Of a stretch of 64,000 bases of DNA, positions 24,638 to 38,016 are shown piece after piece; positions within the stretch are counted from its first letter, which is position 1, and the number at the start of each line of letters is the position of its first letter. The stretch lies in contig JAWQEG010000004.1 of the NCBI GenBank assembly GCA_033782935.1, forward strand, positions 1,674,001 to 1,738,000. The letters run 5' to 3'. The notes under the pieces were generated by a model, which did not search any database, was not told the origin of the DNA, and saw only the letters and a list, made by a program, of their open reading frames with translations. The DNA comes from Petrolisthes cinctipes (taxonomy: Eukaryota; Arthropoda; Malacostraca; Decapoda; Porcellanidae). Position numbers and translations under genes: made by a program.

Positions 24638-25768
24638 ATGTTTGTGTATTCTTTTCTCCCCCAGCCTACTCGTGCCCTTTGTGCTGCCTCAGGATGTACC
24701 GTGCGGGTCTCGCCTGACGGACACCTGCACTGTTCTCCTCACGCACCCTGCTTCACTCCCTTGGGTTACGACCCTTTGGCGTGTGGTGTGTGCCGCCCCT
24801 GGGCTGAGTTGTGTCGGGTTACCTCCCCTTCTGCCCGCTCCAAGCTCCCTGCCCTTGCTTTTCTTCGTATGGCGTGGACGAGGGCTAGGAGAATGGCCCA
24901 CAAACGAGACGGTTCTTCTTTGGCGTGGGTGGACCCGATTTTGGGAGCGGACCTGGGTTTATTCAGGACCCGTTACCCTTCTTCCTGTCTCTCGGAGTCT
25001 CAGGGGCTAGAACCTCCTGAGGCCCGAGAGATTGAGCCTGCTTCCCTAGGCGGTACTACGACTCCTTCTCGGTGCTTATCCCCCCGGGAAGCGAGCGAGT
25101 CTGTCGCGCTGGTTCTCCCGACTGCCTCACCGGTACAAGGGCCCAGCAGGGAACCCCCAGCTTCGCCTCCTGCTAGAGCTGGCTCCTCAGGCCTCTCTAG
25201 AGGACGCAAGCGTTCGGCTAAAAGGTCCCGCCACTCCAGGAAGTCCCGTGCTCGTCGCCGTTCTCCTTCCTCCTCGTCTTCGTCGTCCTCTTCCTCTTCT
25301 TCGTCGTCGGGGAGCTCTCCTTCGCCCGCCCGCAATTCCCGCAGGGGTAAGCGGGGGGGGGACAGCCCCTCGTCGAGGAAGATAGTTAAGATCTTCCACA
25401 CCCTTATTCCTCACGCTTTTCCTGGGGCTTCCGTCGCGCAACCTCAGGCTGTCGCTACGGAACCCGCTCCTGTTCCCCCGCCTCCCGCTGCTGCTCCCGT
25501 CGAGGGCTCGAGTCCTCCCGGGGATGTGGGAGTCCTTTTCGTGCCTCCCGTTTCCCCAGGGCTCGAGTCTCCGTCGGGGGACGTAGCTGAGGAGTTGGTT
25601 ACCTCCGCACCCCCGTCCCCGTCACCCCCTCCTTCGGGAGACGGATACCTTCCCTACTCTTGGTCTCTCCTCCCTCCTGCTTGGACCCACTCTTCGGAGG
25701 AGGGCAGACTGGTGGCCTGGTCTCCGGACACAGCTCAACCAGACGTGTGGATCCGGAGGGATTTTTAG
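24638..25768 (+). pseudogene. Gag-like retrotransposon protein, 3'-truncated
   Basis: Open frame of 376 codons whose last three codons and TAG stop (25760-25768) come from satellite, so the natural C-terminus is missing. The N-terminus has spaced Cys/His residues: C15, C20, H29, C32, H35, C38, C49 and C52, including D-G-H-L-H-C-x2-H-A-P-C and C-G-V-C. This resembles a zinc-binding region seen, from memory, in Gag-like ORF1 proteins of DIRS-type elements. A basic Arg/Ser region follows at about 184-210, then 14 consecutive Ser (211-224) encoded by mixed codons, then a Pro/Ala/Ser-rich tail. The basic tract could bind nucleic acid. The ATG at 24638 directly follows an in-frame TAA. A polypyrimidine tract ending in CAG at 24664 lies just inside, so the true start could be a spliced exon. 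Codon use is GC-rich, unlike the surrounding DNA. It cannot be a complete protein here. Confidence 0.55.
25268..25309 (+). repeat. Polyserine-encoding tract
   Basis: Fourteen serine codons in a row use TCC, TCG and TCT in mixed order, so the run is conserved at protein level more than as a simple DNA repeat. It lies between an Arg/Ser-rich basic segment and a Pro-rich tail of the Gag-like ORF. Confidence 0.85.
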
Positions 25769-28700
25769 CATGTTTTTAGCCTATATTTTGAAAATATTAT
25801 AGCACTGTGTAGGCATGTACAGATTGCTTCTGGGACCCCAAAATATTGAATTTTCGGGTGTTTTGAGCCTGAATTTGAGATATAAACGGGTACAGAAGAT
25901 ACATGCACATATTGACTTTGGGCATCTAAAATATCGACTTTCAGCATGTTTTGGGCCTGTATTTTGAAAATACTCTAACACTGAGTAGGCATGTACAGAT
26001 TGCTTCTGGGACCCCAAAATATCGAATTTTCGGGTGTTTTGAGCCTGAATTTGAGATATAAACGGGTACTGAAGATGCATGCACATATCGACTTTTGTGC
26101 ACCTAAAAGATCGATTTTCAGTATGTTTTGAGCATGTATTTTGAAAATACTTTAACACGGAGTAGGCATGTACAGATCGCTTCTGGGACCCCTAAATATC
26201 GAATTTTCGGGTGTTTGGGACTGAATTTGAGATATCGACTTTTTGGCACCTAAAAGATCGATTTTTAGCATGTTTTTAGCCTATATTTTGAAAATATTCT
26301 AGCACTGAGTAGGCATATACAGATTGCTTCTGGGACCCCAAAATATTGAATTTTCGGGTGTTTTGAGCCTGAATTTGAGATATAAACGGGTACAGAAGAT
26401 ACATGCACATATTGACTTTGGGCACCAAAAATATCGATTTTCAGCATGTTTTAGGCCTGAATTTTGAAAATACTCTAACACGGAGTAGGCATGTACAGAT
26501 CGCTTCTGGGACCCCTAAATATCGAATTTTCGGGTGTTTTGGGACTGAATTTGAGATATCGACTTTTTGGCACCTAAAAGATCGATTTTAGCATGTTTTT
26601 AGCCTATATTTTGAAAATATTCTAGCACTAAGTAGGCATGTACAGATTGCTTCTGGGACCCCTAAATATTGAATTTTCGGGTGTTTTGAGCCTGAATTTG
26701 AGATATAAACGGGTACAGAAGATACATGCACATATTGTCTTTGGGCACCAAAAATATCAATTTTCAGCAGATTTTGGGCCTGAATTTTGAAAATACTCTA
26801 ACACGGAGTAGGCATGTACAGATCGCTTCTGGGACCCCAAAATATCGAATTTTCGGGTGTTTAGGGCCAGAATTTGAGATATAAACGGGTACAGAATATG
26901 CATGCACATATCGACTTTTGGGCACCTAAAAGATCGATTTTCAGTATGTTTTTGGCCTGTACTTTGAAAATACTCTAACACAGAGTAAGCATGTACAGAT
27001 ACCTTCCGGGACCTCTAAATATCGAATTTTCGTGTGTTTTGGGACTGAATTTGAGATATCGACTTTTTGGCACCTAAAAGTTCGATTTTTAGCATGTTTT
27101 TAGCCTATATTTTGAAAATATTCTAGCACTGTGTAGGCATGTACAGATTGCTTCTGGGACCCCAAAATATTGAATTTTCGGGAGTTTTGAGCCTGAATTT
27201 GAGATATAAACGGGTACAGAAGATACATGCACATATTGACTTTGGGCATCTAAAATATCGATTTTCAGCATGTTTTGGGCCTGTATTTTGAAAATACTCT
27301 AACACTGAGTAGGCATGTACAGATTGCTTCTGGGACCCCAAAATATTGAATTTTCGTGTGTTTTGAGCCTGAATTTGAGATATAAACGGGTACTGAAGAT
27401 GCATGCACATATCGACTTTTGTGCACCTAAAAGATCGATTTTCAGTATGTTTTAAACATGTATTTTGAAAATACTCTAACACGGAGTAGGCATGTACAAA
27501 TCGCTTCTGGGACCCCTAAATATCGAATTTTCGGGTGTTTTGGGACTGAATTTGAGATATCGACTTTTTGGCACCTAAAAGATCGATTTTTAGCATGTTT
27601 TTAGCCTATATTTTGAAAATATTCTAGCACTGAGTAGGCATGTACAGATTGCTTCTGGGACCCCAAAATATTGAATTTTCGGGTGTTTTGAGCCTGAATT
27701 TGAGATATAAACGGGTACAGAAGATACATGCACATATTGACTTTGGGCATCTAAAATATCGATTTTCAGCATGTTTTGGGCCTGTATTTTGAAAATACTC
27801 TAACACTGAGTAGGCATGTACAGATTGCTTCTGGGACCCCAAAATATTGAATTTTCTTGTGTTTTGAGCCTGAATTTGAGATATAAACGGGTACTGAAGA
27901 TGCATACACATATCGACTTTTGTTCACCTAAAAGATCGATTTTCAGTATGTTTTGAGCATGTATTTTGAAAATACTCTAACACGGAGTAGGCATGTACAG
28001 ATCGCTTCTGGGACCCCTAAATATCGAATTTTCGGGTGTTTAGGGCCAGAATTTGAGATATAAACGGGTACAGAAGATGCATGCACATATCGACTTTTGG
28101 GCACCTAAAAGATCGATTTTCAATATGTTTTTGGCCTGTATTTTGAAAATACTCTAACACGGAGTAGGCATGTACAGATACCTTCTGGGACCTCTAAATA
28201 TCGAATTTTCGGGTGTTTTGGGACTGAATTTGAGATATCGATTTTTTGGCACCTAAAATGTCGATTTTTAGCATGTTTTTAGCCTATATTTTGAAAATAT
28301 TCTAGCACTGTGTAGGCATGTACAGATTGCTTCTGGGACCCCAAAATATTGAATTTTCGGGTATTTTGAGCCTGAATTTGAGATATAAACGGGTACAGAA
28401 GATACATGCACATATTGACTTTGGGCATCTAAATATCGATTTTCAGCATGTTTTGGGCCTGTATTTTGAAAATACTCTAACACTGAGTAGGCATCTACAG
28501 ATTGCTTCTGGGACCCCAAAATATTGAATTTTCGGGTGTTTTGAGCCTGAATTTGAGATATAAACGGGTACTGAAGATGCATGCACATATCGACTTTTGT
28601 GCACCTAAAAGATCGATTTTCAGTATGTTTTGAGCATATATTTTGAAAAAACTCTAACACGGAGTAGGCATGTACAGATCGCTTCCGAGACCCCTAAATA

Positions 28701-30599
28701 TCGAATTTTCGGGTGTATTGGGACTGAATTTGAGATATCGAATTTTTGGCACCTGAAATGTCGATTTTTAGCATGTTTTTAGCCTATATTTTGAAAATAT
28801 TCTAGCACTGTGTAGGCATGTACAGATTGCTTCTGGGACCCCAAAATATTGAATTTTCGGGTGTTTTGAGTCTGAATTTAAGATATAAACGGGTACAGAA
28901 GATACATGCACATATTGACTTTGGGCATCTAAAATATCGATTTTCAGCATGTTTTGGGCCTGTATTTTGAAAATACTCTAACACTGAGTAGGCATGTACA
29001 GATTGCTTCTGGGACCCCAAAATATTGAATTTTCGGGTGTTTTTAACCTGAATTTGAGATATAAACGGGTACAGAAGATGCATGCACATATAGACTTTTG
29101 GGCACCTAAAAGATCGATTTTCAGTATGTTTTGAGCCTTTATTTTGAAAATACTCTAACACGGAGTAGGCATGTACAGATCGCTTCTGGGACCCCTAAAT
29201 ATCGAATTTTCGGGTGTTTGGGACTGAATTTGAGATATCGACTTTTTGGCACTTAAAAGATCGATTATTAGCATGTTTTTAGCCTATATTTTGAAAATAT
29301 TCTAGCACTGAGTAGGCATATACAGATTGCTTCTGGGACCCCAAAATATTGAATTTTCGGGTGTTTTGAGCCTGAATTTGAGATATAAACTGGTACAGAA
29401 GATTCATGCACATATTGACTTTGGGCACCAAATATATCGATTTTCAGCATGTTTTGGGCCTGAAGATTGAAAATACTCTAACACGGAGTAGGCATGTACA
29501 GATCGCTTCTGGGACCCCTAAATATCGAATTTTCGGGTGTTTTGGGACTGAATTTGAGATATCGACTTTTTGGCACCTAAAAGATCGATTTTTAGCATGT
29601 TTTTAGCCTATATTTTGAAAATATTCTAGCACTGAGTAGGCATGTACAGATTGCTTCTGGGACCCCTAAATATTGAATTTTCGGGTGTTTTGAGCCTGAA
29701 TTTGAGATATAAACGGGTACAGAAGATACATGCACATATTGACTTTGGGCACCAAAAATATCGATTTTCAGCATGTTTTGGGCCTGAATTTTGAAAATAC
29801 TCTAACACGGAGTAGGCATGTACAGATCGCTTCTGGGACCCCAAAATATGGAATTGTCGGGTGTTTAGGGCCAGAATTTGAGATATAAACGGGTACAGAA
29901 GATGCATGCACATATCGACTTTTGGGCACCTAAAAGATCGATTTTCAGTATGTTTTTGGCCTGTATTTTGAAAATACTCTAACACGGAGTAAGCATGTAC
30001 AGATACCTTCTGGGACCTCTAAATATCGAATTTTCGGGTGTTATGGGACTGAATTTGAGATATCGATTTTTTGGCACCTAAAATGTCGATTTTTAGCATG
30101 TTTTTAGCCTATATTTTGAAAATATTCTAGCACTGTGTAGGCATGTACAGATTGCTTCTGGGACCCCAAAATATTGAATTTTCGGGTGTTTTGAGCCTGA
30201 ATTTGAGATATGAACGGGTACAGAAGATACATGCACATATTGACTTTGGGCATCTAAAATATCGATTTTCAGCATGTTTTGGGCCTGTATTTTTAAAATA
30301 CTCTAACACTGAGTAGGCATGTACAGATTGCTTCTGGGACCCCAAAATATTGAATTTTCGGGTGTTTTTAACCTGAATTTGAGATATAAACGGGTACAGA
30401 AGATGCATGCACATATCGACTTTTGGGCACCTAAAAGATCGATTTTCAGTATGTTTTGAGCCTGTATTTTGAAAATACTCTAACACGGAGTAGGCATGTA
30501 CAGATCGCTTCTGGGACCCCTTAATATCGAATTTTCGGGTGTTTGGGACTGAATTTGAGATATCGACTTTTTGGCACCTAAAAGATCGATTTTTAGCAT

Positions 30600-33500
30600 G
30601 TTTTTACTAAGCCTATATTTTGAAAATATTCTAGCACTGAGTAGGCATATACAGATTGCTTCTGGGACCCCAAAATATTGAATTTTCGGGTGTTTTGAGC
30701 CTGAATTTGAGATATAAACGGGTACAGAAAATACATGCACATATTGACTTTGGGCACCAAAAATATCGATTTTCAGCATGTTTTTAGGCCTGAATTTTGA
30801 AAATACTCTAACACGGAGTAGGCATGTACAGATCGCTTCTGGGACCCCTAAATATCGAATTTTCGGGTGTTTTGGGACTGAATTTGAGATATCGACTTTT
30901 TGGCACCTAAAAGATCGATTTTAGCATGTTTTTAGCCTATATTTTGAAAATATTCTAGCACTAAGTAGGCATGTACAGATTGCTTCTGGGACCCCAAAAT
31001 ATTGAATTTTCGGGTGTTTTGAGCCTGAATTTGAGATATAAACGGGTACAGAAGATACATGCACATATTGACTTTGGGCACCAAAAATATCGATTTTCAG
31101 CATGTTTTGGGCCTGAATATTGAAAATACTCTAACACGGAGTAGGCATGTACAGATCGCTTCTGGGACCCCAAAATATCGAATTTTTGGGTGTTTAGGGC
31201 CAGAATTTGAGATATAAACGGGTACAGAAGATGCATGCACATATCGACTTTTGGGCACCAAAAATATCGATTTCCAGCATGTTTTGGGCCTGAATTTTGA
31301 AAATACTCTAAAACGGAGTAGGCATATACAGATCGCTTCTGGGACCCCTAAATATCGAATTTTCGGGTGTTTTGGGACTCAATTTGAGATATCGACTTTT
31401 TGGCACCTAAAAGATCGATTTTTAGCATGTTTTTAGCCTATATTTTGAAAATATTCTAGCACTGAGTAGGCATGTACAGATTGCTTCTGGGACCCCAAAA
31501 TATTGAATTTTCGGGTGTTTTGAGCCTGAATTTGAGATATAAACGGGTACAGAAGATACATGCACATATTGTCTTTGGGCACCAAAAATATCGATTTTCA
31601 GCATATTTTGGGCCTGAATTTTGAAAATACTCTAACACGGAGTAGGCATGTACAGATCGCTTCTGGGACCCCAAAATATCGAATTTTCGGGTGTTTAGGG
31701 CAAGAATTTGAGATATAAACGGGTACAGAAGATGCATGCACATATCGACTTTTGGGCACCTAAAAGATCGATTTTCAGTATGTTTTTGGCCTGTATTTTA
31801 AAAATACTCTAACACAGAGTAAGCATGTACAGATACCTTCTGGGACCTCTAAATATCGAATTTTCGGGTGTTTTGGGACTGAATTTGAGATATCGATTTT
31901 TTGGTACCTAAAAGATCGATTTTTAGCATGTTTTTAGCCTATATTTTGAAAATATTCTAGCACTGTGTAGGCATGTACAGATTGCTTCTGGGACCCCAAA
32001 ATATTGAATTTTCGGGTGTTTTGAGCCTGAATTTGAGATATAAACGGGTACAGAAGATACATGCACATATTGACTTTGGGCATCTAAAATATCGATTTTC
32101 AGCATGTTTTGGGCCTGTATTTTGAAAATACTCTAACACTGAGTAGGCATGTACAGATTGCTTCTGGGACCCCAAAATATTGAATTTTCGGGTGTTTTGA
32201 GCCTGAATTTGAGATATAAACGGGTACTGAAGATGCATGCACATATCGACTTTTGTGCACCTAAAAGATCGATTTTCAGTATGTTTTGAGCATGTATTTT
32301 GAAAATACTTTAACACGGAGTAGGCATGTACAGATCGCTTCTGGGACCCCTAAATATCGAATTTTCGGGTGTTTGGGACTGAATTTGAGATATCGACTTT
32401 TTGGCACCTAAAAGATCGATTTTTAGCATGTTTTTACTAAGCCTATATTTTGAAAATATTCTAGCACTGAGTAGGCATATACAGATTGCTTCTGGGACCC
32501 CAAAATATTGAATTTTTTGGTGTTTTGAGCCTGAATTTGAGATATAAACGGGTACAGAAGATACATGCACATATTGACTTTGGGCACCAAAAATATCGAT
32601 TTTCAGCATGTTTTAGGCCTGAATTTTGAAAATACTCTAACACGGAGTAGGCATGTACAGATCGCTTCTGGGACCCCTAAATATTGAATTTTCGGGTGTT
32701 TTGGGACTGAATTTGAGATATCGACTTTTTGGCACCTAAAAGATCGATTTTAGCATGTTTTTAGCCTATATTTTGAAAATATTCTAGCACTAAGTAGGCA
32801 TGTACAGATTGCTTCTGGGACCCCAAAATATTGAATTTTCGGGTGTTTTGAGCCTGAATTTGAGATATAAACGGGTACAGAAGATACATGCACATATTGA
32901 CTTTGGGCACCAAAAATATCGATTTTCAGCATGTTTTGGGCCTGAATTTTAAAAAAATACTCTAACACGGAGTAGGCATGTACAGATCGTTTCTGGGACC
33001 CCAAAATATCGAATTTTCGGGTGTTTAGGGCCAGAATTTGAGATATAAACGGGTACAGAAGATGCATGCACATATCGACTTTTAGGCACCAAAAATATCG
33101 ATTTTCAGCATGTTTTGGGCCTGAATTTTGAAAATACTCTAACACAGAGTAAGCATGTACAGATACCTTCTGGGACCTCTAAATATCGAATTTTCGGGTG
33201 TTTTGGGACTGAATTTGAGATATCGATTTTTTGGTACCTAAAAGATCGATTTTTAGCATGTTTTTAGCCTATATTTTGAAAATATTCTAGCACTGTGTAG
33301 GCATGTACAGATTGCTTCTGGGACCCCAAAATATTGAATTTTCGGGTGTTTTGAGCCTGAATTTGAGATATAAACGGGTACAGAAGATACATGCACATAT
33401 TGACTTTGGGCATCTAAAATATCGATTTTCAGCATGTTTTGGGCCTGTATTTTGAAAATACTCTAACACTGAGTAGGCATGTACAGATTGCTTCTGGGAC

Positions 33501-34960
33501 CCCAAAATATTGAATTTTCGGGTGTTTTGAGCCTGAATTTGAGATATAAACGGGTACTGAAGATGCATGCACATATCGACTTTTGTGCACCTAAAAGATC
33601 GATTTTCAGTATGTTTTGAGCATGTATTTTGAAAATACTTTAACACGGAGTAGGCATGTACAGATCGCTTCTGGGACCCCTAAATATCGAATTTTCGGGT
33701 GTTTGGGACTGAATTTGAGATATCGACTTTTTGGCACCTAAAAGATCGATTTTTAGCATGTTTTTACTAAGCCTATATTTTGAAAATATTCTAGCACTGA
33801 GTAGGCATATACAGATTGCTTCTGGGACCCCAAAATATTGAATTTTTGGGTGTTTTGAGCCTGAATTTGAGATATAAACGGGTACAGAAGATACATGCAC
33901 ATATTGACTTTGGGCACCAAAAATATCGATTTTCAGCATGTTTTAGGCCTGAATTTTGAAAATACTCTAACACGGAGTAGGCATGTACAGATCGCTTCTG
34001 GGACCCCTAAATATTGAATTTTCGGGTGTTTTGGGACTGAATTTGAGATATCGACTTTTTGGCACCTAAAAGATCGATTTTAGCATGTTTTTAGCCTATA
34101 TTTTGAAAATATTCTAGCACTAAGTAGGCATGTACAGATTGCTTCTGGGACCCCAAAATATTGAATTTTCGGGTGTTTTGAGCCTGAATTTGAGATATAA
34201 ACGGGTACAGAAGATACATGCACATATTGACTTTGGGCACCAAAAATATCGATTTTCAGCATGTTTTGGGCCTGAATTTTAAAAAAATACTCTAACACGG
34301 AGTAGGCATGTACAGATCGCTTCTGGGACCCCAAAATATCGAATTTTCGGGTGTTTAGGGCCAGAATTTGAGATATAAACGGGTACAGAAGATGCATGCA
34401 CATATCGACTTTTGGGCACCAAAAATATCGATTTTCAGCATGTTTTGGGCCTGAATTTTGAAAATACTCTAACACGGAGTAGGCATATACAGATCGCTTC
34501 TGGGACCCCTAAATATCGAATTTTCGGGTGTTTTGGGACTCAATTTGAGATATCGACTTTTTGGCACCTAAAAGATCGATTTTTAGCATGTTTTTATCCT
34601 ATATTTTGAAAATATTCTAGCACTGAGTAGGCATGTACAGATTGCTTCTGGGACCCCAAAATATTGAATTTTCGGGTGTTTTGAGCCTGAATTTGAGATA
34701 TAAACGGGTACAGAAGATACATGCACATATTGTCTTTGGGCACCAAAAATATCGATTTTCAGCATATTTTGGGCCTGAATTTTGAAAATACTCTAACACG
34801 GAGTAGGCATGTATAGATCGCTTCTGGGACCCCAAAATATCGAATTTTCGGGTGTTTAGGGCCAGAATTTGAGATATAAACGGGTACAGAAGATGCATGC
34901 ACATATCGACTTTTGGGCACCTAAAAGATCGATTTTCAGTATGTTTTTGGCCTGTATTTT
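30600..34960. repeat. Nested duplications with offsets of 1330 and 3161 bp
   Basis: About 31.80-33.13 kb is repeated in tandem at about 33.13-34.46 kb with a constant 1330-bp offset. Shared markers are TTGGTACCTAAAAG (31901 and 33231), TTTTTACTAAGCC (32431 and 33761), AGGCATATACAG and CTGAATTTTAAAAAAATAC (32942 and 34272). Only a few substitutions separate the copies, for example TCGTTTCTGG against TCGCTTCTGG near 32989 and 34319. The flanks 30.6-31.9 kb also match 33.8-35.1 kb with an offset of about 3161 bp, which equals 2 x 1330 + 501. Confidence 0.88.
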
Positions 34961-37549
34961 AAAAATACTCTAACACAGAGTATGCATGTACAGATACCTT
35001 CTGGGACCTCTAAATATCGAATTTTCGGGTGTTTTGGGACTGAATTTGAGATATCGATTTTTTGGCACCTAAAATGTCGATTTTTAGCATGTTTTTAGCC
35101 TATATTTTGAAAATATTCTAGCACTGTGTAGGCATGTACAGATTGCTTCTGGGACCCCAAAATATTGAATTTTCGGGTATTTTGAGCCTGAATTTGAGAT
35201 ATAAACGGGTACAGAAGATACATGCACATATTGACTTTGGGCATCTAAAATATCGATTTTCAGCATGTTTTGGGCCTGTATTTTGAAAATACTCTAACAC
35301 TGAGTAGGCATGTACAGATTGCTTCTGGGACCCCAAAATATTGAATTTTCGGGTGTTTTGAGCCTGAATTTGAGATATAAACGGGTACTGAAGATGCATG
35401 CACATATCGACTTTTGTGCACCTAAAAGATCGATTTTCAGTATGTTTTGAGCATATATTTTGAAAAAACTCTAACACGGAGTAGGCATGTACAGATCGCT
35501 TCTGGGACCCCTAAATATCGAATTTTCGGGTGTTTTGGGACTGAATTTGAGATATCGACTTTTTGGCACCTAAAAGATCGATTTTTAGCATGTTTTTAGC
35601 CTATATTTTGAAAATATTCTAGCACTGTACAGATTGCTTCTGGGACCCCAAAATATTGAATTTTCGGGTGTTTTGAGCCTGAATTTGAGATATAAACGGG
35701 TACAGAAGATACATGCACATATCGACTTTTGGGCACCTAAAAGATCTATTTTCAGTATGTTTTTGGCCTGTATTTTGAAAATACTCTAACACGGAGTAGG
35801 CATGTACAGATACCTTCTGGGACCTCTAAATATAGAATTTTCTGGTGTTTTGGGACTGAATTTGAGATATCGATTTTTTGGCACCTAAAATGTCGATTTT
35901 TAGCATGTTTTTAGCCTATATTTTGAAAATATTCTAGCACTGTGTAGGCATGTACAGATTGCTTCTGGGACCCCAAAATATTGAATTTTCGGGTGTTTTG
36001 AGTCTGAATTTGATATATAAACGGGTACAGAAGATACATGCACATATTGACTTTGGGCATCTAAAATATCGATTTTCAGCATGTTTTGGGCCTGTATTTT
36101 GAAAATACTCTAACACTGAGTAGGCATGTACAGATTGCTTCTGGGACCCCAAAATATTGAATTTTCGGGTGTTTTTAAGCTGAATTTGAGATATAAACGG
36201 GTACAGAAGATGCATGCACATATCGACTTTTGGGCACCTAAAAGATCGATTTTCAGTATGTTTTGAGCCTGTATTTTGAAAATACTCTAACACGGAGTAG
36301 GCATGTACAGATCGCTTCTGGGACCCCTAAATATCGAATTTTCGGGTGTTTGGGACTGAATTTGAGATATCGACTTTTTGGCACCTAAAAGATCGATTTT
36401 TAGCATGTTTTTAGCCTATATTTTGAAAATATTCTAGCACTGAGTAGGCATATACAGATTGCTTCTGGGACCCCAAAATATTGAATTTTCGGGTGTTTTG
36501 AGCCTGAATTTGAGATATAAACGGGTACAGAAGATGCATGCACATATTGACTTTGGGCACCAAAAATATCGATTTTCAGCATGTTTTGGGCCTGAAGATT
36601 GAAAATACTCTAACACGGAGTAGGCATGTACAGATCGCTTCTGGGACCCCTAAATATCGAATTTTCGGGTGTTTTGGGACTGAATTTGAGATATCGACTT
36701 TTTGGCACCTAAAAGATTGATTTTTAGCATGTTTTTAGCCTATATTTTGAAAATATTCTAGCACTGAGTAGGCATGTACAGATTGCTTCTGGGACCCCAA
36801 AATATTGAATTTTCGGTTGTTTTGAGCCTGAATTTGAGATATAAACGGGTACAGAAAATACATGCACATATTGACTTTGGGCACCAAAAATATCGATTTT
36901 CAGCATGTTTTGGGCCTAAATTTTGAAAATACTCTAACATGGAGTAGGCATGTATAGATGGCTTCTGGGACCCCAAAATATGGAATTGTCGTTTGTTTAG
37001 GGCCAGAATTTGAGATATAAACGGGTACAGAAGATGCATGCACATATCGACTTTTGGGCACCTAAAAGATCGATTTTCAGTATGTTTTTGGCCTGTATTT
37101 TGAAAATACTCTAACACGGAGTAAGCATGTACAGATACCTTCTGGGACCTCTAAATATCGAATTTTCGGGTGTTTTGGGACTGAATTTGAGATATCGATT
37201 TTTTGGCACCTAAAATGTCGATTTTTAGCATGTTTTTAGCCTGTATTTTGAAAATATTCTAGCACTGTGTAGGCATGTACAGATTGATTCTGGGACCCCA
37301 AAATATTGAATTTTCGGGTGTTTTTAACCTGAATTTGAGATATAAACGGGTAAAGAAGATACATGCACATATCGACTTTTGGGCACCTAAAAGATCGATT
37401 TTCAGTATGTTTTGAGCCTGTATTTTGAAAATACTCTAACACGGAGTAGGCATGTACAGATCGCTTCTGGGACCCCTAAATATCGAATTTTCGGGTGTTT
37501 TGGGACTGAATTTGAGATATCGACTTTTTGGCACATAAAAGATCGATTT

Positions 37550-38016
37550 TTAGCATGTTTTTAGCCTATATTTTGAAAATATTCTAGCACTGAGTAGGCA
37601 TATACAGATTGCTTCTGGGACCCCAAAATATTGAATTTTCGGGTGTTTTGAGCCTGAATTTGAGATATAAACGGGTACAGAAGATACATGCACATATTGA
37701 CTTTGGGCACCAAAAATATCGATTTTCAGCATGTTTTGGGCCTGAATTTTAAAAATACTCTAACACGGAGTAGGCATGTACAGATCGCTTCTGGGACCCC
37801 AAAATATCGAATTTTCGGGTGTTTTGGGACTGAATTTGAGATATCGATTTTTTGGCACCTAAAATGTCGATTTTTAGCATGTTTTTAGCCTATATTTTGA
37901 AAATATTCTAGCACTGTGTAGGCATGTACAGATTGCTTCTGGGACCCCAAAATATTGAATTTTCGGGTGTTTTGAGCCTGAATTTGAGATATAAACGGGT
38001 ACTGAAGATGCATGTA
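37550..38016. repeat. Left part of a 1149-bp higher-order unit split by the DNA transposon
   Basis: This segment together with 42122-42804 reconstitutes one higher-order unit of about 1150 bp. The unit is present uninterrupted at 42805-43953. Shared variants on this side include CTGAATTTTAAAAATAC (37742 and 42998) and a GCATGTA ending at the insertion point. The transposon interrupts the unit after about 467 bp. Confidence 0.88.
38015..38016. other. Target-site duplication, left (TA)
   Basis: The satellite reads GATGCATGTA before the transposon and TACATATCGAC after it. With TA as the duplicated target, both ends begin CAGTCTGTTACAG, as expected for Tc1/mariner-type elements. A 4-bp GTAC duplication fits the sequence equally well because the junction is palindromic. 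Confidence 0.75.

Larger units (their letters stand above)
24309..25759 (+). mobile_element. Truncated retrotransposon fragment (Gag-like; DIRS/YR type suspected)
   Basis: A 1451-bp block replaces two bases (TC) of a satellite monomer: satellite stops after CCTATAATA at 24308 and resumes with GATTTTTAGC at 25760. No target-site duplication is visible. The block is far more GC-rich than the array, especially after 24.6 kb. It contains a non-coding leader rich in short hairpins and one long Gag-like ORF. There is no reverse transcriptase, RNase H, integrase or tyrosine recombinase, and the ORF stops inside satellite, so the element is cut at its 3' side. The lack of a duplication and the Cys/His pattern suggest a DIRS-like element, which integrates without duplicating its target. 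Since the right edge is a truncation, the missing duplication is weak evidence. A Gag of another retroelement class or a repair-captured fragment remains possible. Confidence 0.6.
25760..38016. repeat. Satellite array, block B
   Basis: Same satellite family as block A, resuming in the middle of an S monomer at GATTTTTAGC. The first monomer carries AAAATATTATAGC, a variant shared with the paralogous uninterrupted copy near 48.15 kb. L and S monomers alternate in the 501-bp trimer pattern. Local variants include GTGTTTGGGACTG, with one T-rich triplet shortened (26214, 29216, 30541, 32371), and a TACTAAGCC insertion (30605, 32435, 33765). Apart from satellite I see no gene or other feature. Confidence 0.97.

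Noticed and set aside
24418..24717. Short plus-strand frames in the retroelement leader as an upstream gene
   Set aside because: They are low-complexity Ser/Phe/Pro-rich, overlap the Gag-like ORF in other frames and show no conserved motif.
25000..25441. Minus-strand open frames (133 and 84 codons) opposite the Gag-like ORF
   Set aside because: Acidic and arginine-rich composition is the complement of the Ser/Arg/Pro-rich plus-strand codons; they are antisense shadows.
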